DNA from: AVCC01 sp041736255
GTDB taxonomy: Bacteria > Pseudomonadota > Gammaproteobacteria > Burkholderiales > Burkholderiaceae_D
Assembly: GCA_041736255.1 (NCBI GenBank)
Contig: JBGSTZ010000071.1
Coordinates: forward strand, 1-14,153
Direction: 5' to 3'
Length of the DNA stretch: 14,153 nt
Made by a program: the position numbers and the translations under genes. Positions 1 through 7,047 of this stretch are shown here, piece after piece (the first letter of the stretch is position 1; every line of letters starts with the position of its first letter). The notes beneath the pieces were generated by a model, which was not told the DNA's origin, searched no databases, and saw only the letters and a list, made by a program, of their open reading frames with translations.

Positions 1-1
1 A

Positions 2-112
2 CCCAAGAAAGTGGTATTGGTCGCATGTATGCATAAATTGCTGACGATTCTGAATGCAATTATGAAGTCAGGAAAACCTTGGGACGATAATTTTGACCCA
101 AATTCCCCTTGA
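2..112 (+). CDS. IS110-family transposase, C-terminal end (cut by window edge)
   Basis: The last 36 codons of an open frame enter from the left edge and end at a TGA (110-112). The peptide contains VALVACM-like text (VVLVACMHKLLTILNAI) followed by MKSGKPWD, which matches the characteristic C-terminal end of IS110-family DEDD-type transposases (Transposase_20 domain side). These enzymes recombine circular IS intermediates without terminal inverted repeats, guided in some members by a bridge RNA encoded beside the transposase. Only the tail is visible, so catalytic residues and the IS subgroup cannot be judged. It lies just upstream of, and in the same direction as, a truncated restriction gene, which suggests that the IS landed in that gene. 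Identification rests on a short but distinctive stretch. Confidence 0.75.
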   Translation, partial: PKKVVLVACMHKLLTILNAIMKSGKPWDDNFDPNSP

Positions 113-127
113 CTTGGAACACAGCTG

Positions 128-147
128 CTCTCCCGCAAGCGGGCGAG
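128..147 (+). other. Hairpin downstream of the IS110 transposase
   Basis: CTC-T-CCCGC, loop AA, then GCGGG-C-GAG gives an 8-bp GC-rich stem with one internal mismatch, 15 nt after the transposase stop. No U-tract follows, so it is not a classical terminator. It probably lies in the right end of the IS, just before the restriction-gene fragment resumes at about 150. Confidence 0.4.
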
Positions 148-149
148 GG

Positions 150-1355
150 GAGGTATACGCGCCAATATTCGCTACGGAGGCAGAACGCGTTGCTGCGCGT
201 GTCGTGATGCAAGTCATTGCCAACTACGAGGTCAAGCGTGATCTGGTGCCCACCAGCAGCGCGCTGCTCAGGCCGGAAGTACAGCGCGAGATTCTTGCCG
301 AGGTCACGGAGCGGTTGAAACCATTGCAAGGGAGCTTGATCGCCGCTGTTGACGAAACGCAGGCGAAAATCGATCTGGCCGTTGTGGTTGCGAAAACCAC
401 CGAGATCGTGGTGCAGCAGACTATCGATATTCCCCGCATTGCTGTGGTGCCAACAGGCGAAATCACTACAGGTTTTCATCCGTTTAAATTGGACGTTGCG
501 CAATTGCACCTGCAGCCGGGCGAGCGCGAAATCGTCGGTCAAATGCTACGTACTAACGAGCAGTTCACCTTGGCGTCGAAAGGCGGTTTAAAGGAAGTTC
601 GGCTTGAGGACTACATCGTCCATGCATTGGTAGACTTCGACGACATCGATTACTTCACTCACGCCGAGCTGCTTTACGACCTTGCGGGCCAGGCAGTAGA
701 TCATTTTCGTGCCAAGGACTATTCGGAAGACGAGATGCACAACGTGCTGGATACGTACCGTGGTCTAATCGCGCACGATATCCATGCGCAAATGATGGCG
801 CATTTTTGGGAGCAGGCGACCGCGTATGAAGTGCAGGTTAGTCGTGGCTTTACCGAGCTTAAGGTTTGCAACTACACCGCTACTGCGGGCCAGACGGCAC
901 ATCACTTCCGGGAAACAGTTGTCAAGACCAGTAGCATCAAGCAGATGCTTTTCGGTGGCTTCGAGCGTTGCCTCTATCCGCTGCAGAAGTTCGACTCAGA
1001 CACCGAGCGTCGCTTTTGCATCATCCTGGAGCGAGATGCAATGAAGTGGTTCAAACCGGCGAAAGGGCAGTTCCAGATTTACTACAAGCTTGACACCGAA
1101 CAGCCAGAGTACGTTCCTGACTTTGTCGCCGAAACGGATTCAACTATTTATATAGTGGAAACCAAGGCGCGTATCGACGTCAACACGCAGGAGGTGCAGG
1201 CCAAGGCGGATTCAGCGGCGCTCTGGTGCAAGCACGCGTCAGACCACGCCGTCGAAGTTGGCACCAAACCGTGGAAGTACCTGCTTTTGCCGCATGATGA
1301 AATCACGGAATCGAAGCGACTGTCTGATTATTTGCGTTTCGAGATTAAGGCGTAG
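150..1355 (+). pseudogene. Type III-like restriction enzyme Res subunit, C-terminal fragment
   Basis: This is the C-terminal part of a DEAD/DEAH-type restriction endonuclease subunit (type III Res-like). The frame is open from a TTG at 93, but the first ~20 codons read through IS sequence and the hairpin. Family-like text starts near the residues VYAPIF (about 150). A PD-(D/E)xK nuclease signature is visible near the end: PDF with Asp343 and ETK with Glu356 and Lys358 (numbered from the TTG). It is preceded by a WFKPAKGQFQIYYK segment typical of this family. The ATPase/translocase motifs (Walker A, DExH) that occupy the N-terminal half of a ~900-1000 aa Res are absent. No mod methyltransferase is in view. 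The fragment is probably non-functional, although the intact reading frame leaves open expression of an isolated nuclease domain. It converges on ahpF across a shared terminator. Confidence 0.8.
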
Positions 1356-1489
1356 TTGATGCCATAAGCGGGACGCTTAGCCTTGATTTTTTGCACGCAG
1401 GCGTCTGTTACCGCTACGTTAAGGAAAAATATTGGATAGGATGGGACGGGATCAATTCGGTTTCCGCGGTAATCACTCCCCAAAACAAA

Positions 1490-1526
1490 GCTGGAACAGC
1501 GCATGTTGCGCTGTTCCGGCTTTTTT
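1490..1526. terminator. Bidirectional intrinsic terminator between res fragment and ahpF
   Basis: A 13-bp stem (1490-1502 with 1508-1520, one G-T wobble, loop ATGTT) is followed by six T on the + strand. On the - strand it is followed by a T-rich run (complement of 1481-1489). It lies between two convergent genes and can end transcription from both. Confidence 0.9.
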
Positions 1527-1544
1527 AACGCAGTGAATCGTGCG

Positions 1545-3116
1545 TCAGGATTCCGCTGGTGCTGACGAGCGGATCAAATAATCAAACGCGCTGAGTGCAG
1601 CCTTGGAGCCATCGCCGGCGGCAATCACGATTTGCTTGAACGGCACGATGGTGGCGTCGCCGGCAGCGAACACGCCGGGAACCGAGGTCTGGCCGCGTGC
1701 ATCGACTTCGATCTCGCCATGGGGCGTCAGCGCAATCGTGCCTTTGAGCCACTCGGTATTCGGCACCAGGCCGATTTGCACGAAGATGCCTTCCAGCTCG
1801 ACTTGCTTGATCGTGCCGCTAGTCAAATCCTTGTAACTCAGGCTGGTGACTTTTTTGCCGTCGCCATGCGCTTCGGTGGTCTGCGCGCTGGTGATTATGG
1901 TGACGTTCGGCAGGCTGTTCAGCTTGCGTTGCAATACCGCATCGGCGCGCAATTCTGCGCCGAATTCCAGCACTGTCACATGGCTGACCAGTCCGGCCAG
2001 GTCGATTGCAGCTTCGATGCCGGAATTGCCGCCGCCGATCACCGAAACCCGCTTGCCTTTGAACAAGGGGCCGTCGCAATGCGGGCAGTAGGCGACGCCG
2101 CGGTTCAGGTATTCCTGCTCGCCGGGGACGTTGATTTTGCGCCAGCGCGCACCGGTGGCGAGAATCACGGATCGGGCTTTGAGCACTGCGCCGCTGACCA
2201 GTTTGATTTCGATCAGGTCGCCGGTGTCGCCCGAAACCAGTTTTTCAGCGCGCTGCAAATTGATGACATCGACATCGTAGCTGCGCACATGGCGTTCCAG
2301 GTCGGCGGCAAAGCGCGGGCCTTCGGTTTCCGTCACCGAGATGTAATTCTCGATCGCCATCGTATCCAGCACTTGGCCGCCAAAACGTTCCGCCACCACG
2401 CCGGTGCGGATGCCTTTGCGTGCGGCATAGACTGCCGCAGCGGCGCCGGCCGGCCCACCGCCGACAATCAGCATGTCAAACGGTTCTTTGGCGTTGATTT
2501 TTTCAGCATCGCGGCTAGCCGAGCCGGTATCGAGTTTGGCCAGGATTTCTTCAACGCCGAGGCGGCCTTGATCGAAGACTTTGCCGTTCAGGTAAATCGT
2601 CGGCACTGCCATGATTTCACGCTGCGCCACTTCATCCTGGAACAATGCGCCGTCGATCACTACCGAACGCACACGTGGATTCAGCACTGCCATCAGGTTC
2701 AGCGATTGCACCACTTCCGGGCAGTTCTGGCAGGTCAGCGAAACATAGGTTTCGAACTGATAATCGCCATCGAGTTCTTTAATGCGTTCAATAACATCAG
2801 CCTCGACTTTGGGCGGATGGCCGCCAGTCTGCAGCAATGCCAGTACCAGGGAGGTGAATTCGTGCCCCATCGGAATCGCAGCAAAGCGGATGCCAACATC
2901 GGCACCGGGACGATTGATCGAAAACGATGGCTTGCGCTCGGCATCGTCAAAACGTTCGATCAGGGTGATTTTGTCGGATAAATCGGTAATTTCCTGCAAC
3001 AGCGATTGCATTTCGCGTGCGGTATCGCTGGTATCAAGCGAGGCAACCAGTTCGATTGGCTGTGTCACTTTTTCCAGGTAAGCCTTCAACTGGGTTTTGA
3101 GATTAGTCTCTAGCAT
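1545..3116 (-). CDS. ahpF: Alkyl hydroperoxide reductase subunit F
   Basis: AhpF is the cytosolic NADH:peroxiredoxin oxidoreductase that re-reduces AhpC. The start chosen is the ATG at 3116 (523 aa; E. coli AhpF is 521), because GAGG sits 5 nt upstream; the GTG at 3134 has no such site. Seen in order: an N-terminal double-thioredoxin-fold domain with the redox pair C129-QN-C132; the FAD-binding GGGPAG loop at 219-224; the active-site disulphide C344-PH-C347 followed by DGPLFKGK; the NADH-binding GGGNSG loop at 361-366; and the FAD-contacting GVFAAGDA at 481-488. All catalytic cysteines are present, so the enzyme looks intact. It is the second gene of an ahpC-ahpF operon, 81 nt downstream of ahpC, and ends at the bidirectional terminator. 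Expression should follow the ahpC promoter. Confidence 0.97.
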   Translation of the reverse strand: MLETNLKTQLKAYLEKVTQPIELVASLDTSDTAREMQSLLQEITDLSDKITLIERFDDAERKPSFSINRPGADVGIRFAAIPMGHEFTSLVLALLQTGGHPPKVEADVIERIKELDGDYQFETYVSLTCQNCPEVVQSLNLMAVLNPRVRSVVIDGALFQDEVAQREIMAVPTIYLNGKVFDQGRLGVEEILAKLDTGSASRDAEKINAKEPFDMLIVGGGPAGAAAAVYAARKGIRTGVVAERFGGQVLDTMAIENYISVTETEGPRFAADLERHVRSYDVDVINLQRAEKLVSGDTGDLIEIKLVSGAVLKARSVILATGARWRKINVPGEQEYLNRGVAYCPHCDGPLFKGKRVSVIGGGNSGIEAAIDLAGLVSHVTVLEFGAELRADAVLQRKLNSLPNVTIITSAQTTEAHGDGKKVTSLSYKDLTSGTIKQVELEGIFVQIGLVPNTEWLKGTIALTPHGEIEVDARGQTSVPGVFAAGDATIVPFKQIVIAAGDGSKAALSAFDYLIRSSAPAES

Positions 3117-3155
3117 GATTGCCTCATATTTCACAACGATGATTCGGGGTGATGC

Positions 3156-3178
3156 GCCCGAGTGCTGCGCACTCGGGC
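3156..3178 (-). other. Intercistronic hairpin between ahpC and ahpF
   Basis: GCCCGAGTG and CACTCGGGC form a perfect 9-bp stem around a 5-nt loop, 19 nt beyond the ahpC stop. No T-run follows on the - strand, so full termination is unlikely. A protective or attenuating structure that keeps AhpC more abundant than AhpF is the plausible role (inference). Confidence 0.6.
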
Positions 3179-3197
3179 AATGCAGCTTTGCAGCTAA

Positions 3198-3761
3198 TTA
3201 AATCTTGCCGATCAAATCCAGCGATGGTGTCAGTGTTTCAGCACCTGGCGTCCATTTTGCAGGGCACACTTCGTTTGGATGGGCGGCAACGTATTGCGCT
3301 GCTTGCACTTTGCGCAGCAATTCTTTGGCGTCACGGCCGATGCCGTTGTCGTGCACTTCCAGAACCTTGATCTGACCTTCTGGATTTACAACAAAAGTAC
3401 CGCGCAGGGCAAGACCTTCTTCTTCGATTAGCACTTCAAAGTTGCGTGACAGTGCCAGTGTTGGGTCGGCCAGCATTGGGTAAGTGATCTTGCCGATGGT
3501 GTCGGAAGTATCGTGCCAAGCTTTGTGCGTGAAGTGCGTGTCGGTTGAAACGCTGTAAATTTCAACGCCCATTTTTTGGAATTCTGCATAGTTGTCAGCC
3601 AAGTCGCCCAATTCAGTTGGGCAAACAAAGGTGAAGTCGGCTGGATAAAAAACAAATACCGACCATTTGCCCTTCAGGTCTTCATTGGTTACTGGAACGA
3701 ATTTGCCATTATGAAAAGCAGTTGCTTTGAACGGTTTAACTTCAGTATTGATTAAAGACAT
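3198..3761 (-). CDS. ahpC: Alkyl hydroperoxide reductase subunit C (2-Cys peroxiredoxin)
   Basis: AhpC reduces hydrogen peroxide, organic hydroperoxides and peroxynitrite using a peroxidatic cysteine and is recycled by AhpF. The 187-aa product has the full bacterial AhpC/Prx1 length. The active-site motif FYPADFTFVCPTE carries peroxidatic Cys47 with Thr44; the resolving Cys166 is in EVCPAKW near the C terminus. Arg120, in LRGTFVV, is the conserved active-site arginine. The start ATG has AAAGGA 7 nt upstream. It is the first gene of the operon with ahpF, reading away from a strong promoter at 3798-3826. All catalytic residues are present. Nothing in the gene suggests transfer or damage. Confidence 0.98.
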   Translation of the reverse strand: MSLINTEVKPFKATAFHNGKFVPVTNEDLKGKWSVFVFYPADFTFVCPTELGDLADNYAEFQKMGVEIYSVSTDTHFTHKAWHDTSDTIGKITYPMLADPTLALSRNFEVLIEEEGLALRGTFVVNPEGQIKVLEVHDNGIGRDAKELLRKVQAAQYVAAHPNEVCPAKWTPGAETLTPSLDLIGKI

Positions 3762-3797
3762 GGTGGTTTCCTTTGCGGGTTGAAGTAACGAGTGCTC

Positions 3798-3826
3798 ATA
3801 ATAAGGCGATCCTTATTATTTGTAAA
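3798..3826 (-). promoter_or_regulatory. ahpC sigma70-type promoter with embedded 22-bp palindrome
   Basis: On the - strand, -35 TTTACA (3821-3826), a 17-nt spacer and -10 TATTAT (3798-3803) each match the consensus in 5 of 6 positions. The predicted start is near 3791, giving a ~30-nt leader. A perfect inverted repeat, ATAATAAGG - CGAT - CCTTATTAT (3798-3819), covers the -10 and most of the spacer, the position where a repressor or MerR-type regulator would bind. Confidence 0.75.
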
Positions 3827-3863
3827 ATTAATTAAATATATAGACTTGATTGTTTATGGCTAT
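3827..3863 (-). promoter_or_regulatory. Candidate OxyR binding site upstream of ahpC
   Basis: Read on the - strand, four tetranucleotides occur at 11-nt periodicity: ATAG, CAAT, ATAT, TAAT. They match the OxyR pattern ATAG-N7-CTAT-N7-ATAG-N7-CTAT at 12 of 16 positions. The site abuts the -35 box directly, as expected for OxyR activation of ahpC in other proteobacteria. The region is AT-rich, so chance similarity is possible, and no oxyR gene is in the window. Confidence 0.4.
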
Positions 3864-4101
3864 CACATGGAAAGAAAATCAGCGTGATAAATCGCATGTG
3901 CAGGGCGCGATGCAAACGGAGATACAAGCAACGATACAAGCAGTGGCACTTGGCAGTTTTGGTCTGATCGCGTTTCTACATTTACGCAATCATCTTATGC
4001 TTGCTTAGATCTGATGATCTTGATCAACATCACCGTCGCCACCCTTCACTGAAGGCAATGACAGCCGACAAGGTCGAGATTGCAGCGCATATTTTGAATT
4101 T
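3864..4101. other. Intergenic region with no recognised gene
   Basis: This is the remainder of the stretch between ahpC and the small Cys-rich gene. It contains a short near-direct repeat (ATACAAGCA twice, ~3931-3950) and an AT-rich segment with GATC-containing short palindromes around 4007-4026. A 50-codon frame on the + strand (3856-4008) has no ribosome-binding site and is not called. Confidence 0.5.
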
Positions 4102-4275
4102 TTAGCGCGGCGCAATGGTGTTCGTATTGTTCGTGTTGGTGTCATGCGCGGCGGCAGCGAGCGCCGCCTGCTGCGCTTCCCAGACACGCAGCGCGGCATA
4201 ATAGGTATCCCAAATGCACGGATCGCAGCCGTTTTCGCAGCATTCGCCGTCTGCTGGGGGAGTGGGTTTATTCAT
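4102..4275 (-). CDS. Small Cys-rich oxidoreductase-like domain protein
   Basis: A 57-aa protein with the pattern PTPPADGECCENGCDPCIWD, in which Cys12, Cys13, Cys17 and Cys20 lie close together and are followed by a short W/Y-rich helix (YYAALRVWEAQQAAL). This matches the 'oxidoreductase-like' N-terminal domain family found as tiny stand-alone proteins in proteobacteria. The family's biochemical role is not established; the cysteine cluster suggests metal or redox chemistry (inference). The ATG at 4275 is preferred because family members begin close to the PPxPxxxxCC motif. An in-frame ATG at 4305 would add ten residues, and neither start has a good Shine-Dalgarno. The C-terminal tail is low-complexity Asn/Thr. 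It appears monocistronic. Confidence 0.7.
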   Translation of the reverse strand: MNKPTPPADGECCENGCDPCIWDTYYAALRVWEAQQAALAAAAHDTNTNNTNTIAPR

Positions 4276-4407
4276 GGTGGTGGTCAGTTGAAGATGAGCC
4301 ACCATGTTAACGCAGATCGAAAAAATCGGAGCCGCCGGTTATACACGTTGCGTGCAAGGACATGTCCTTGCAACGGTCAAATGCAAATTCAAACGCAAAA
4401 AAACATA

Positions 4408-4447
4408 AAAAAATAAGCGTGCCGTTTGGGCGGCACACTTATTTTTT
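4408..4447. terminator. Bidirectional intrinsic terminator
   Basis: GTGCCG and CGGCAC (4419-4424 with 4431-4436, loop TTTGGG) are extended by AATAAG/CTTATT and flanked by A-runs on the left and T-runs on the right. On the - strand it follows the DUF2231-like gene by about 30 nt and is the likely end of the 6416-4477 operon. Confidence 0.88.
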
Positions 4448-4476
4448 AACTTCTAATTACACACTTTTACAACAGC

Positions 4477-5028
4477 TTACTGTTGTGTGCTGCGGCTCTT
4501 AAATCCAATGATCAGCAACAGTACGGAAATGACGATGAGTGCTACCACTGTCATGTTGGGTACGTAGTAGGTGGTGTAGACATCCCAACCCAACATGCGC
4601 AATGCGACTGATACTTCGGTGTAGATCCCTACCAAATGGCCGCCCAGCGTTCCGGTAACCCCTAGCAGCACGCTGCCCAGCAGTCCCAAGCCGGCCATGA
4701 CCCAGCGTTTCGATCCGATCCAGACTGAGTCGCCGTGGCGCCAGAGCACAAACAAAATAATCGCCCAGTATGAAACCGTCCAGCTTGCAGTCAGCACGTG
4801 ATTGCGGCCGAGCGCTGAGGAGGAAATGGTTTCCCACGGCCAGACCATCAGACCAATCGAGAAAGCGATGATGCCGAATATTAAACTGATGCTGAGCAGC
4901 GGCACCAGTGCATGGCCTACCGATTTGGCCAACGGGCCGTTAGAAAATGCGCACAACAGGATTGCCAGCGTGGCAGTCATCCACAGCGCGATGGGGAAAT
5001 GCACCATTAAGACGTGATAGGGGGCCAT
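4477..5028 (-). CDS. DUF2231-like integral membrane protein
   Basis: A 183-aa protein with about five hydrophobic segments (roughly 7-28, 39-62, 78-96, 106-130 and 155-175) and the N-terminal signature HVLMVHFPIALW, which resembles the (H)xxxVHFPIAL motif of DUF2231 membrane proteins. The conserved membrane histidine (His10) could ligate haem, but that is inference. The start is the ATG at 5028: AAGGAG lies 7 nt upstream, whereas the in-frame TTG at 5034 is too close to that site. The gap to the upstream haem-domain gene is only 2 nt, so translation is probably coupled and the two proteins likely act together in the inner membrane. The gene ends just before a strong terminator. No specific reaction can be assigned. 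Confidence 0.75.
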   Translation of the reverse strand: MAPYHVLMVHFPIALWMTATLAILLCAFSNGPLAKSVGHALVPLLSISLIFGIIAFSIGLMVWPWETISSSALGRNHVLTASWTVSYWAIILFVLWRHGDSVWIGSKRWVMAGLGLLGSVLLGVTGTLGGHLVGIYTEVSVALRMLGWDVYTTYYVPNMTVVALIVISVLLLIIGFKSRSTQQ

Positions 5029-5030
5029 AG

Positions 5031-6416
5031 TCAAACTCCTTGATTACGTTTGAATAACTGATTGAGGGCGATGCCGAAAGCGGCGATCAGTGCAATGCCA
5101 GCCAAGAGGGTCAACAGCCACTGGCGGCGGATTTCATCAGCAAACTCGGCTTCAATGCCATAGTGTTTCAATTGACCGACGCTGTGATGCGTGGTCACAG
5201 GCTGACCTTCGCGGATGAACTTGGCACCTGCATGCTTTGTGCTGTTGAGCTGCGCCCAGTCGACTTGACCGGGGTAAAACAGTTCGACATCCGACCACTT
5301 ATCCTGCCATTGCGGCGCATCACCGGCAAAACGCTGTGCCACGATATCTCCGGCGCGTCCCAGTCCGAGTGAAGCCGGCAACGAAACATAATGCCAGCGA
5401 CCACCAGTGGCATTGCGATGGATTGCAAATGCAACTGCGTAAGCACCTTGATCTTTCAGAGCCTTGTCATCCAATGGGTGACCGGTATCGAGCTTGCGGG
5501 TAAGCGTGACATCCCAGTAACCATCGGCCCAGCGTCCCTTGCCTTGCACTGCGATATCGGCATGTGAGCCGTCAGGAGTGCGTAGCGTGCGCCTTGGCAA
5601 GGTGTCGCCATTGACCCAGCCAGCGGCCGGATCAAAAGGTACTGCCTCGCCTTCGACTAAGAAATACGTCGATTCCTGGGAAACTTTCCCACCTTTGACG
5701 TCGTCCCATTTCAGAGACTTGTAGCCGGTAGAAGCCGCATTGAACATCAGCTTAGGTTGCTTTTTCTCGCCATCCCAGTTGCTGCCAGCTGAACTCTTGC
5801 CTTCGTCGCCCATGCGGGCCTCGGCAATCACCTGGTCATCCGACATGTTGATCGGGTTCGAGCGGTGACCGCGCCAGTGCCACAAATCGAGGAAATAACC
5901 GGCTTCCCGTTGCGCCTTGAGCGTTTCTTCGGGCTTCACACTAGCCCAATCATTGATGTCAGTGTGAGTTTCGGGCAGCGACTTGGTGACCTCTTCCTTT
6001 GCATGCTTGGTGAAGGTGGCGATGTCTGCGCCAATCGCCATGTAACCGCCGTAACGGGCGAACTCCGGCACGCTGCCGTCGTCCAGCATCATCGCTACCC
6101 GATCTTCATGAATGCCGTCTTTTTCCGGGCCAGGATTGCCCGCGCCCTTGCGCACCCACTTGCCATCTTCAAATGTCACTACATCATGAAAAATGCCAGG
6201 TTTTTCCGCTGGCCACCGGTATCGAAAGAACATGTTGGTATCGTTATAAGCAGCCTGCACCTGCAGCGGCACGGTCAATTGCTTAGGGATGCTTATGTTG
6301 CGTTTAGGGTCGTCGTGAACCACACCGGTGCCGTGGGTCAACCACGACAACAGCAAGCCGCCGGCAAATAAAGCCAGGGCGATAGGAAGTCCCTTGCGCC
6401 GAAATTGATTACTCAT
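5031..6416 (-). CDS. Ethylbenzene dehydrogenase-related haem-domain membrane protein
   Basis: A 461-aa protein with an N-terminal hydrophobic anchor (about 9-29), a long soluble domain and a C-terminal membrane helix (about 432-454) followed by KRNQGV. The soluble part resembles the EB_dh fold, the b-haem-binding gamma subunit type of DMSO-reductase-family enzymes such as ethylbenzene dehydrogenase. Supporting stretches include an N-terminal VQAAYND...FFRYRW, a central GYFLDLWHWRGHRS, and GYWDVTLTRKL with GAYAVAFAIHRNATGGRWHYVSLP near residue 350. The domain is expected in the periplasm, carrying electrons to or from a partner. No molybdopterin or Fe-S subunit is in view, so the catalytic partner is unknown. 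The start has AGGAG 7 nt upstream. It forms a two-gene operon with the DUF2231-like gene. Confidence 0.8.
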   Translation of the reverse strand: MSNQFRRKGLPIALALFAGGLLLSWLTHGTGVVHDDPKRNISIPKQLTVPLQVQAAYNDTNMFFRYRWPAEKPGIFHDVVTFEDGKWVRKGAGNPGPEKDGIHEDRVAMMLDDGSVPEFARYGGYMAIGADIATFTKHAKEEVTKSLPETHTDINDWASVKPEETLKAQREAGYFLDLWHWRGHRSNPINMSDDQVIAEARMGDEGKSSAGSNWDGEKKQPKLMFNAASTGYKSLKWDDVKGGKVSQESTYFLVEGEAVPFDPAAGWVNGDTLPRRTLRTPDGSHADIAVQGKGRWADGYWDVTLTRKLDTGHPLDDKALKDQGAYAVAFAIHRNATGGRWHYVSLPASLGLGRAGDIVAQRFAGDAPQWQDKWSDVELFYPGQVDWAQLNSTKHAGAKFIREGQPVTTHHSVGQLKHYGIEAEFADEIRRQWLLTLLAGIALIAAFGIALNQLFKRNQGV

Positions 6417-6727
6417 GCATGTACTCCTAGTGAAATTTCGAACCAGATTACGTGGTTTTACCCGGAAAAAATTTTATTTTCGGGGGTGCTGTCATCCCTG
6501 TTGTCACTTGTAATGGCGGCAGGGATATATCAGTCCCCAATGCTATGCGCTTTAGTTATATTCAGCAACATTACTGGAGTAAAGCAGTGCGGAATACCTG
6601 TGCTTAATTAGGATAATTTCCACAGTTTTAAACACATTGATAATTCCATTTCATGTCGATTAGTGGACATCTGAATTTGGCGATACATTGTTGGCTACTG
6701 TTCAGCCCGCTAGGTGGAATGGTTTTC
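6417..6727. other. Leader/intergenic region upstream of the haem-protein operon
   Basis: No gene is seen. Two inverted repeats are visible: CCCG(g)AAAA...TTTTCGGG around 6461-6484, and ATCCCTG/CAGGGAT (6494-6500 with 6520-6526). Either could be a leader structure or an operator for the leftward operon. No convincing -35/-10 pair or FNR/NnrR-type box was found. Confidence 0.45.
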
Positions 6728-6823
6728 TCCTCCCCTTTCAAGGGGGAGGTCGGGTGGGGGATGGGTTTGTTTTTGCGGCAAAAAAACCATCCCCTCCCTA
6801 ACCCTTCCCTTGAAAAGGAGGGA
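6728..6823. repeat. Long imperfect hairpin (intergenic repeat-like)
   Basis: Two arms of about 48 nt are near-complementary. The left arm has TCCTCCCCTTTCAAGGGG, then GGGATGGGTTTG and TTTTTGC; the right arm has the complements GGCAAAAAAACC, ATCCCCTCCC and CCCTTGAAAAGGAGGGA. Each arm also contains its own small palindrome (CCCCTTTCAAGGGG, CCCTTGAAAAGG). The pattern of alternating purine and pyrimidine tracts resembles dispersed intergenic repeats in Burkholderiales and Xanthomonadales. It is unrelated to the GTAG REPs further right. Confidence 0.75.
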
Positions 6824-7002
6824 ATATCTAGCCTGATTGCGTGCATCGCCATAGGGGTTAGCATTGTTGAATAATGACGGAGTATGCACAAAAACAATGC
6901 CATTGCCGCATATATTTATTATGAAAAAATTTATACGCCGCAATGTATTGCTGTCAATAATGCGGGCAATGAAAACAAGACGCAGATTTAAATGTGTAGT
7001 AA

Positions 7003-7029
7003 GTTGGTGCTGTGCACCCTCAGCACAAC
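7003..7029 (-). terminator. Possible weak terminator downstream of fadD
   Basis: On the - strand, GTTG-TGCTG pairs with CAGCA-(C)-CAAC around an 8-nt loop, 18 nt after the fadD stop. No proper T-run follows, so termination here would be weak or factor-dependent. Confidence 0.3.
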
Positions 7030-7047
7030 GCAACAGGCGCTTGGGTG

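Noticed and set aside
1632..2981. 449-codon open frame on the + strand
   Set aside because: It lies fully antisense to ahpF, which has all its catalytic motifs; the product is low-complexity (His/Ala/Phe rich) and has no family resemblance. It is a frame shadow of a G+C-rich gene.
3856..4008. 50-codon + strand frame with a hydrophobic C-terminal half, divergent from ahpC
   Set aside because: No Shine-Dalgarno, its start overlaps the candidate OxyR site, and no known small protein resembles it. Kept only as a possibility.
4005..4199. 64-codon - strand frame overlapping the small Cys-rich gene
   Set aside because: It is a different frame of the same region with Arg/Ser/Pro-rich text; the Cys-rich frame has a recognisable motif and this one does not.
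6628..6903. Short frames on both strands across the long hairpin
   Set aside because: They simply translate the two arms of the inverted repeat (Pro/Ser/Gly-rich text on both strands).
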